The notes beneath the pieces are model-generated. The model had not been told where the DNA came from. It saw only the letters and a list, made by a program, of their open reading frames with translations, and did no database searches. From Solanum dulcamara (Eukaryota > Streptophyta > Magnoliopsida > Solanales > Solanaceae), in contig NC_077238.1 in assembly GCF_947179165.1 (NCBI RefSeq), positions 59,229,257-59,293,256 on the forward strand: DNA of 64,000 nt, written 5' to 3'. The translations under genes and the position numbers were made by a program. Positions within the stretch are counted from its first letter, which is position 1. Each line of letters begins with the position of its first letter. Positions 54,564-64,000 of this stretch are shown one piece after another.

Positions 54564-56848
54564 TGTAAGATCCCAAAAGCTATAAAGTTGGAAAATGAGG
54601 AACAAAAGACAAATTTCTAGAAAACTCAGCTTTTAAGCACCAGATGGTGTTCACGACACCTAATACATGTCGTGAAGAGGACCACAGGCCGTTACAGGCT
54701 ATCGTGCTCCATGCCCAGCCAAGTGGTTTCTTGAGGTGAGGACTATGAAAGGCCACCAAGACCCATTGTGCGGTCTACGGATTATAATGGCCTCTGTGGT
54801 GAACCCCTCCTGTAGACCCTGCACCACACCCATGGTTCACATGCTGTAGAGACCTCCATAGACCATGAAGGTCTCCATGGAGAAAGTCCTGAAACTCTTT
54901 CCTGCAACCCCTAGATTTCTACATCAAGACAATCACCACAGAAGACCACCACAGACCGTGGTGACCTTAACGAGCCATGGTGTGTCTCTTGGTGGCGCCC
55001 CTCTTTCAATCCCTTTTTCCAAAAGTTCAACTCATTGAGCATGGTCAATACCATAGGCCATAGTAAAATTCACGGACCATGGTGGGTTCTCCACGTAGTC
55101 CTATTATTAAGTTTTAATGAGGGTTATTTTAGTCCTTTGACTCTATTTTTTAATGAATGTGAATGGTTTTTGGGACTAAGTTGTTATTTAATAACTTCCC
55201 TAAAGTATTTTAAACCTCTCATTCTTTCCATAATCCCTAAATCACAAAACCTTCTCTCCCAAGTCTTCTCTAAGGGTATTCTTCTTCCACAAGGAATTCA
55301 AGGAAATTTCTTCAAAGTCAAGCTTTCATCCCTTTCAATTTAGGGCTTATCAAGGTCAAGGAATATGGGACTTCATCCATGAATACCTTTCACCCATCAA
55401 ATCCCAAAGATTTCTTCTCAAATCTCTTATAATTTCTTCAATTAAAAGCCCTAATTACATGATTTTCATTGGGTCTTCTCAATTATGATATTCTTCAGTG
55501 TTATTAGTCTAATTATGTATTATTTACATCATATTGCATGATTTCAAGTTGAATTTCAATGACCCATGATATATGCTAGTTTCAAGTATGAATTTGAGAT
55601 ATGATCATGATTTTCAAATTATATTCTATAAAATATTTATGCTATGAGTTAAAGATGCTTTATGCAAAGAAGTTTATGAATGATGATTCTATTATGTTTC
55701 AAGCAAAGTTAAAGATAGGGAAAGTTAAGTTACTAAATATGTTTATGATCAAAGATATGTAATGATGAACATCATACACCCATATTACATGACTTATATA
55801 ATAGATGAGCTAATGCTATGCTTTTACTATGATGATGTTAAATGACCTATTCTTATGATGTTTTGTAAAGATGGAATGATAGGTACTTACTATATTTCCC
55901 TATGATGATTATGAGCATGTTTTATGAGTTCCATTGGGATAACGACTAAGCACTGAGGGGACTTTTCGGTGTGGTTCAGTCCAGTAATACAGTTAGTTAC
56001 CCAAGGGAATCCTAGTAGCAACCTTTAATACCAGACTATGTTGCCAGCGAAGCTTTACATATGCCAATATGGCAAAGATAGTGGATCCACATAGCCAAGT
56101 CAAAGAGTTACTTAATGCAGTATGCCTTGGTAAGGAACCATCTACTGTCTCGATGCAGGAGTTATCAAATTCCACGTTGTGGGATTTTACTGGGTTGTTG
56201 TTGTTGTAGCTCGTATGGTCTTATATGTCGGTTAAAGGTCCTATCCCATACAGTTCCAGTTGATCTATGAATTCTTATGATGTTTATGAGATTGTTTTGA
56301 TACATTGACCAATGAGAGTAATGTTTTAATGTTTTCATGGCTTTATACATGTTTTAAAGATATTGGTCTTGCATCCCATGATTCATATTGATTATGTCCT
56401 ATGTTCATTGTTCATTTATATTCTCACATACTTTATGCATTCCATGTACCAACGCATATTTTTTCCTATATTGTATCATAATATAGGGACCAACGATCAG
56501 GTTCATCCTCTTACTGCTCGTGGCTAGAGTTTTACTATTAGCTTCTTATTGGTGAGTCCTCAAAGTTTGAGCTCATGACATTTATTTCACATTTGATAGT
56601 TATACTTCATTGCTTCTATATTGTCTATATAAGTGAGCTAGGAGATTTTCTTATGCCCTCATCGAGTTATTAGAGTCATGTTAGATAGTAGAAGAGCATG
56701 TTGTCGTTTCTCATTTCGAGACTTATATTCTATTTGAGATTTTGCTTCCGTATATTGATTCGTGTTTATTTATTTTCTAGTACCTTATGTATGCACATGA
56801 ATGTGATGATAAGAAGCTTAGTTGGAGTCCTTTGGGATTCTAATCTCT
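54564..56848 (+). repeat. 3' LTR of B, end truncated
   Basis: Starts TGTAAGATCCCAAAAGC. Co-linear with 33433-35765, including the dyad block (54650-55090), until GGGATTCTAATCTCTGT (56848), where the last 40 or so bases of the 5' copy (ending GGTCATGACA) are missing. Runs directly into X copy 2. Confidence 0.9.
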
Positions 56849-57598
56849 GTGTTATAACAGTTGAAATTTAAGGAGTGCGCTAGAGTAGGAATGGACTAAT
56901 ATGTTACCAAAACTTCTTTTCTAAATATATCACAATCTGATTCTTATTACTTGACTTGGTTACTCACTCATCTACGCTTAGTCCTGAAGCCATCACTCTA
57001 AGACTATGGACCTATTCCACATCTTCTAAACTGGTCTATATTCACTTTACTCTAATACTATGAAAAATGCTCATCTTAGGTCAACTGAACTATCCAAGTA
57101 CAGGTAGTAGGATTCCTTCTAGAGCTTCTTTCTGAGATCTTTATCCTAACTTTATATTATTTCTATGGAGGTCTTTCTATAATCATCACCTACATCACCT
57201 TATAAAGCCATATTACTCAGCTGTTAATAGTCTGAGTTCTCCGTCTTAGCTCGCTAAAATCGCTCTTCTGAGTTCATGTCCACCTAACTAGAGGACACCT
57301 AAACTATATTTAAGAGGCTCATTATCGTCTATATATGATCCCTTCGACCAAACTCTTAAGGCTATTAAAGAAATCTTACATCAGCCTACTCCACATTGAC
57401 AACTCAATTATACTACTTAGGTATACGTAGAAAATCATAAACTTAATTGGAGCCCCATCTGGCTATATACGACCTTGGGTACACCTCTTAATACACTTTC
57501 TTATCTTATGACCACTCTCATCTAGGAGTTATGATACTACATCTATAAAACTCACGTTATTGCAAGTTAATATCTAAATCTCTCGCATACGCTTTATC
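56849..57598. repeat. repeat X, copy 2 (right flank of B)
   Basis: Begins GTGTTATAACAGTTG and matches 32606-33432 in order to GCTTTATC (57598). Beyond that the sequence is unique in this window. Confidence 0.8.
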
Positions 57599-58683
57599 AT
57601 GCCTACTAGAGCAAATCTCCAAACTAACATTATCACTCTCACAATGTTATCCCCCTTTTCACAATGAACATCTAAAATTCAAGCTTTGGGTCTGGTACTA
57701 AATATATACCTTACACACTACTCTCATACTGTACTAACTCACAACTACTAGATAAAATTAAGAAACACTCACCTACTAAGACCTTATGATAAGTAATTGA
57801 TCTCTACCTCACAGTTTGGATAATTATAATCTATCATCAGCATTCCTTTTACAACCTAAGTACTATGCACCCACTTATTATACATTCTTACCTAGTCAAG
57901 CTCATAACTCTATGAATGTTTTGGGACTCTCCCTTAAAAATTATAAGACTAGCTTAGATCTATCATTTCATGAGTACTCTATCCTTATTTTCAACACATA
58001 TACTTGGTCTTTACTAACACAATGATAGACCAACATAAACTCTTTCCTTGGTTCCAGGTGTACCCTAACTCATCCTATATAAAAACTCTTTCTATCCCTC
58101 CTATCATGAAAACTAGGTGATACTTAGTACTCTTTAGTCAAAACCAAAGGGCCTTTACTTAACACCTTATTACATACCTTATAGATATATCACTCTAGTT
58201 ACAAGACTCAGTTAACTACCATTCTCACCCTTTGTATTGGTGTCTACACTTTTAACTTCGTCTTTGTAGCTCTAGGATCATTATACTATGATAGCTTACA
58301 ATGCCTCAAATCACATTCTCTTAGGTGGTATTATTAAACATTTGAATACATAACATCTCTATCAAGTATAACATCTAAATCAAGGTTTAGAGAAAAGAGT
58401 CTAGGGGGTAGATCTTGCTCTAGATCAAACACATGATTCATATGAATAAGAGTGCGTTTGTTCAAACGAATATACTTAAGCACGCAACTGGCTTTTTTCA
58501 AGCCTTATGTAGTCTCTTTACTTTCTGAAGACTTTATTTGAGAGTAACTCATCAACAAGGATCTAAACTTTACTATTTCAACCACCTTGATCAAGAGGGA
58601 ATGTCGAACGCATTTGAGAAATGCATGAGTCTGAATAAGTTTCTTTGGGAACAGTTCTATTGCACCATCTAGTGTATGAATAT
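57599..58683. other. unclassified AT-rich sequence
   Basis: No ORF with a domain, no LTR and no repeat found within the window. The ORF at 57816-58025 shows nothing recognisable. It may be the continuation of the X family. Confidence 0.5.
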
Positions 58684-61600
58684 GTCACGACCTGATTTCT
58701 CCAGTCATGATGGCATCTACTATCAACACACCAGTAGATAAGCCTAAACCCACAGTCTAGAACCATAGGCAGCAGACCATCATAAGCGGAAGAAAATAAA
58801 TAAGTAATAATAATAATAATTAGAGAAGAATAAGATAAATACAACAAGATAACCCCCAAGACCTGGTATCAGTCGTTAAATGATTTATTAAACTAAATAA
58901 GGAAATTCAAGGTTTATACATATACAATAATAGTAATGGTAATGAAGACCCTCGAATGCAAAGTAAAGACTAGTCCAAGAAAAAATAGAGGGAAATAGGC
59001 CACTTTGAACACCAAGAGCTCACCTAATTCTCTAAATCCAAGAGCTGCTTTGCACGATATCCAAATTAGTAGTGAAACCCCGTACTATGATCTGTAGAGT
59101 GCAGAAGTGTAGTATGAGTACCAAGAAATAACACTCAGTAGGCTGATGCCTACTGAGCTCCAAAGATAAAGCAAGTATAAATAATATGAAAGCATGAAGT
59201 ATATATCACAAGTAACTACGAAGAATAATAGTGATTCCTACAATAAGAACATCTGATACAAAGGGAAGAATAGAAACAAAAAGGAAACCAAGGACGTACC
59301 TGGTGGCGCCAGTCTAAGACCTAAACACGATGGCATAGTAGGAAAGGGGGAATAACTAAGAGAAAACCTACTAACATAAGTAAACACAAATATAACATAA
59401 AGGCCCAAAGGACCGTATCAAGTAAATCCCTACACAAAAAGTTAGATAAATAAGAACAAGAGCAGTAACTACCTTCAAATAAGAGACCACTATACCGCCA
59501 CAAGTTCACAAATAGTAAGATAATACCTCTCGAGGCCTTGTGTGCTAAGGAACTTCACTCACAAATAAATAAACCCACACGACATCCCATACTACCGATA
59601 GGTACAAATAACTAAGTTGGTGATAGGAAATGTATAAATGCATGAAAGCAATGCAGTAAAACCAGTAGTACCATCTGTGCCAAGTGCCTCATACCAAGAT
59701 ATATACACCTACTTCCAGTGCCGCCCAGGAAATAGGACCCATGCGCCTTTATGGGACCTCCATAGGGGCTCAGTAATGCCCCTATGCACCGCCTAGTCCC
59801 TCTCCATGTCTTATATCAATCTATACACTAAGTACATCCTCGATTCCTCGAATCAATAACATAAAAATGAGAACATCCTCAATTTCTTAAATCAATATAA
59901 TAAAATGAGCGCATCCTCGATGCCTCCAGTCTACTAAAAATAGTAGTAGTAAAAGTAGTACAACCCCTCATTCAAAAATCAGTATAAAAAAGTTTGGGTT
60001 ACAACCCAGCTTTCTCAAATCAAAGCAAAGAATCAATGCATGTACTGAGGTCGACTATATTTGTGATAAAACAATGATCCAATTCATTGCATATCATCAG
60101 CAGCACCCAAATAGCATGCACAATCACATACAATAATGAATCCACAAGCACCTCATCTGTAGAGAATTGAAACAGGACTAAAAAATGCAACCGACCTCAA
60201 ATCAAGGCCTAAAGCTTAGCTCTACTCTTCTATCTCAATCACAAGACCAAAAATAGAACTCAACCCTAACTGGTAACAAGAAGGAGGAAATGAGTACACA
60301 AGTGCTCACTAGTCAATCAATACCTCTAGATCCAACTGGAAATATAACCTCGAGATTTCAAATACATCTAGCCCACCAAACAATAAAAGAGAACATAGAG
60401 TATTCTAGCTCTAAATCTATGAATGGGATCCAATAGTAATTTACAAGCCTAACTGGGTGAAAATCACTACATCGAGGCTCAAAGATATGTGCTATAATAG
60501 TGAAGGACACTAAGTGTCATAACTTCCGGCTAACAATGGCTACATCAACTAAGTTTCATCACAAAATAATTACTGCGGCGCAACTCCACCAATCATCATA
60601 AACTCCGAACAAGCCACCTAAACTAGACTAACCAAGGAAAAACTAAGGCATAATCATTAATCTTACCAACTAGACTGTAAGTCTTATAAGAAAACCTAGC
60701 CTAAGGTTCACACTGGGATAAAGAAAAAAAAATCTAGGAATCAAGCCCAACCCATTACATACAATCTTAACTGTAAGCTATTTATACTAAAAAATACCTT
60801 ATGAAGTTCAATCAAAAGAAAGGAGACTGTAGCCTACCTCGAAGTCGAACATGCTCGCTCCAAATCTACTTTCTAGTAGCTTTTTGTTCCAAAGACAACT
60901 CCAAATGCCTCTATACTATCAAAATGTTGATCATGTCGTCAATACGAATGTTTTGACACTATAATCATATTTTTTTGAGATGGACCCAAAATTAGGTCTA
61001 CAATGGGATTGTGGGACCCGCGATAGAATCTTGGAAATGGCTCTGTGAAAATATTCTAAATGAATTATTGAGCTTGAACCGCCTAAAATAGGGAACAAAT
61101 CGATGCACAATACAACCTAAATTAGCCGAACAATAATTTTCACTATTAAAGCCCCAACTAAGCTTTGGCAGCCCCTTTGGAGAGGAAATTACCTCAAAAT
61201 GTCGCCTTGCATGCTTTCCCGAACATGCCAGCACGTAGCCACGATCAACACAAACCCACCAGACATAGAATCATGAAACATAGAGTTCCCTAGCTCCCAA
61301 AATTGAAGAAAGAAAATGGGTTTCAAGGCTGGTTCGCGTCTGGTCTTTAATTAAAATACAAGACAAACAATGCATTGCGACCACAGAGCATTATGCTCGC
61401 GATTGTGAGACAAAATGAAAAGTATATCTTGATCGCGAAGGCTAGTGAGCCAATGCATCGCGATCGCGACCACAAGCAAATGGGATGAGCAATGGTGCTA
61501 GCACCAACAGGTGCTGCAACAAGCTTTGACGGGGTGCTTAAGATTCATTCCAAATTCCGTGGGTGAAAATGGAGTTTGCTACCCCACTAAATTCAAAATT

Positions 61601-62299
61601 TTCATCCGAGGCCGAGGCCTTGCTTATCCATTTGGGTTTCCTAAGCAAAACGGGGTAGGAGAAAGTCGTCTTCATCATTTACTCCCCTTTATTTTAGTAG
61701 GCGTGAAACTAAGAAAGAGAGAGTCGAGAGCCGGGAAGTTTTCATTTCTCCAAGAACTTCACGGACACTATCTGGACAAAATATGGGTCCCATGCCCAAG
61801 CATAAGTTTTTACATATCCATAAGGAGGTTTGAAATGAGACCAAAAGCCTCGGGACATGAACGAAAGGTCTTGCTAAACCAAACTCGATATTCTGGAAAT
61901 AATCGCATTGATAGAATTTCAATCAAAGCACATTTACCAAGATTGTTGACCAAAGTTAACCTTACGCTAAAGCTTAAAGGCAAAAATGCCTAATGGCTCA
62001 AACTCGCGTTGTAAGTCACGATGTTTGTGCCGACCTTATTACTAGCCTAATTTAGTTATTCAGTTGCTAATACAACCATCAAAATTCAATTCTGAGGTCG
62101 TCTTCTTGGAGTTTTGACCAAGGTCAACTATTCAAACTCCAAGAGCTCCAAAATAGAAAAATGGGCATAAAACCCAAAAAACAATCAGATAACCAAACTG
62201 TCAATGCCAACAAGTAATAAATGACTTGGGCTCGCTACTGGAAGGTTCTAAAGTTTGAAAATATAAGAAAAGATAAAAATCACATTAAGGGTCATTATA
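58684..62299 (-). repeat. LTR G, long gypsy-type, minus strand
   Basis: On the plus strand it begins TGTCACGACCTGATTTC (the reverse of an LTR end ...GGTCGTGACA) and ends at TTAAGGGTCATTATA (the reverse of a TATAATGACCC start), about 3.6 kb. No primer site lies left of 58684, so it is the element's 3' LTR, with the body to the right. Reverse-strand text such as TACTCATACTACACTTCTGC (near 59120) is of gypsy LTR style. The region 61370-61490 carries GCGATCGCGA dyads. The 160-codon plus-strand ORF at 61511-61993 has no domain. Confidence 0.6.
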
Positions 62300-64000
62300 A
62301 TATTCACTACTAAAAGGACTTACATCGTCGAAAGTTAAAGGATAGAACAGAACCAGAGGGCACGGAGAGACTAGTAAGCTAGGCCAGGAATCTTTGCCAG
62401 ACCTACAGTTACCTTCTTGGGTCGGGTAACACCAACCTAGAATTCAATCTAGGGGAACACTCCCAAGTTCATTTTTCTTCTTCATAACTCAATCCAACTT
62501 CTAATTCCTCTCTTTTGATACTGACCACCATCCAATCGGAACAAGCTCAACTGAACGAATTAGACTAACCTGAGATAAACCAAAAACACACACATTTCTC
62601 AGAATTAGGTGATCAACTGATAAGAGAAGATGATCAATATCTCCCAAATCAAAATCTTTGCTTTATGGGTATCCTACCCATCATAAACCGCAGTAAGACC
62701 TCCCAACACTATCTGAATATTTCCATAATAACCACGAAAGAAAATGAAGCACCGCCTGAATATCAAAAATCAACAAGAATTTAAAATAAGCAACTCAGCT
62801 CAGGTCAAAAGCCAAAACATTTAACCCAATGACTCCCAAACCAATAACTTGAGTCTGAAATGTATTTTTCAAAACTTAAACATATCATTTAGAATTGAAA
62901 CAACTGCTTCAAGGGGAAACCAAATTCACACGACGAAACCACATTAAGACCAACTCCAATGCCACTTTGCTGCCAATGGAACTTTTAGAAAAAGAACCAA
63001 CATGAGTTTATAACTCAATATCAATGGAAATTGATGCCATGAGTCCATGTACCACTCAATGAGTGCAAATATGAGTAAATCACCAATCAAGGGACAAAAC
63101 TGACCCAATAAGTAGTTTTTTAACATATTAAACCTGCCAAACATGACCTAATAGAACTGAATCATCACAACAAATACCACAAGTCGACCCACTAGTGCAA
63201 GTATAAGCTAAACACTCAAATTCAAGAAATGGTAAGATGGTAAGTAGAGAGCAATCATATAAACCTTTTTTTTAGAGTGACCACAAATTAAGATAAACCA
63301 CTGCAAGGAACACTGCCAGCTAACCACAATACCACCTGCGAACCTCACACCCTAAACAAGAAATCAGGAGATGATTTCATGAATTACTTTGACTCTATCA
63401 TAAGGCTGGGCTTTTTAAGAGAATTTTCATTTGCCCATGGAAGGCAAAGTCTGATATTGTCAAAGCAAACCACAACTGGGCATCCAATTCGACAAACTGA
63501 CTCTCTTGAACCATTAACGCACCTATTGTATATTACTGGTGAAGCCAAGTAACAACAAAGAATCACTGAGATTGAAGTTATTCTTGGTTGTAAGGTAAAA
63601 CAAAACTGAAATTGAAATTTCCAAAATATATTGACTAACCACCTTAAAGTCCATAATTCCCAAGGGCACACCAAGGCAATTCTGATAACCCACAGCTCAT
63701 CAATATGAACGCTCTCACTTCACACTCACCCCTTTCTAGCTAACCACTGGCCGATCACAAATTTATTACACTATCTCTTCACTCCTAATAAAAATCCTTT
63801 TTACATAACACTTCAAGCTAAAACATTTCCATACTTAGAATAAACAAAGGAAAAATTCCATTTTCAGCCTTTCCAACTCATACATAACCATCTGACACCG
63901 TATTACATGACCAGCTGAACCAATCACTTAACTACCAAAATTACCATAGAGAGACAACCTATCCAAATCTGAAGGGTCAATATTAAATTCGCTACCTTAA
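62300..64000 (-). mobile_element. non-coding body of element G, 3' part, minus strand
   Basis: Sequence to the right of LTR G up to the window end. No gag or pol motif on either strand, and the longest ORF is 96 codons (63384-63674, minus) without a recognisable domain. Next to the LTR, the reverse-strand TAGTAGTGAATAT could be a decayed polypurine tract. This could be another coding-free element like F, or only the 3' end of a longer one. Confidence 0.45.

Larger units (their letters stand above)
33433..56848 (+). mobile_element. Tekay-like chromovirus B (Ty3/gypsy), split by C
   Basis: Two related LTRs (33433-35765; 54564-56848), an iMet primer site at 35770, gag with CCHC, protease, RT, RNase H, integrase and a chromodomain-like tail in gypsy order. 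Element C sits in the 5' leader (35807-49634). LTR identity is about 83-85% by eye, so it is old. The 3' LTR lacks its last 40 or so bases and runs straight into repeat X copy 2. Catalytic residues of protease, RT and integrase are lost. Confidence 0.9.

Noticed and set aside
61511..61993. 160-codon plus-strand ORF
   Set aside because: Lies antisense within LTR G, has no recognisable domain, and an overlapping ORF exists on the other strand. Treated as chance.
1..64000. Cellular protein genes, tRNA or rRNA genes
   Set aside because: No cellular domain, tRNA-like cloverleaf or rRNA segment recognised on either strand; TATCAGAGC matches are primer-binding sites.

Overview
This 64-kb window is plant nuclear DNA made almost entirely of decayed, nested LTR retrotransposons. 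I recognise no cellular protein gene, no rRNA or tRNA gene and no CRISPR array. The background is AT-rich. Primer-binding sites match plant initiator-Met tRNA (TGGTATCAGAGC) or an Athila-type TGGCGCC site. The style of the LTRs and of the Tork-, Sirevirus-, Tekay- and Athila-like polyproteins points to a eudicot, most likely Solanaceae. That assignment rests on recalled family resemblance, not a search.

Layout. (1) 1-4490: the 3' part of a dead Ty1/copia element W (gag to RNase H, 3' LTR), cut by the window start. (2) 4741-7621: a TTC microsatellite, a 60-bp tandem pair, a reverse LTR fragment and a forward gypsy-type LTR H. (3) 7622-28500: a Sirevirus-like copia element A in LTR H, with a perfect 5-bp target duplication (TATTT). 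Its integrase is split by a minus-strand solo LTR E (11090-23649, target duplication GTCTC), and E is split by a young coding-free element F (11422-21732, LTRs about 97-98% alike by eye). This makes a four-deep nest: H > A > E > F. (4) 28531-32504: a reverse LTR fragment and the 3' end of an Athila-like element D. (5) 33433-56848: a Tekay-like chromovirus B, flanked by two copies (X1, X2) of an unclassified repeat. B is split 24 bp after its primer site by a whole Athila-like element C (35807-49634, target duplication GGAGT). (6) 58684-64000: a reverse long LTR G and the start of its non-coding body.

How the parts relate. W, A, B and C carry stops, frameshifts or lost catalytic residues (B: integrase DDE read as D-N-K and FIDD deleted; C: FMDD read as FMDY; A: YVDD begins with a stop), so none can be autonomous here. 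F has no coding capacity but is the youngest insertion, so it must have been mobilised in trans.

The most unusual signals are: an accessory ORF of similar type in both a copia (A) and an Athila-like gypsy (C) element; blocks of short GC-rich dyad motifs, different in each family, inside otherwise AT-rich LTRs or untranslated regions of B, E, C and G; and the X1/X2 flanks of B, where the right flank appears to hold an unoccupied version of B's target site. All identity figures are estimates by eye.
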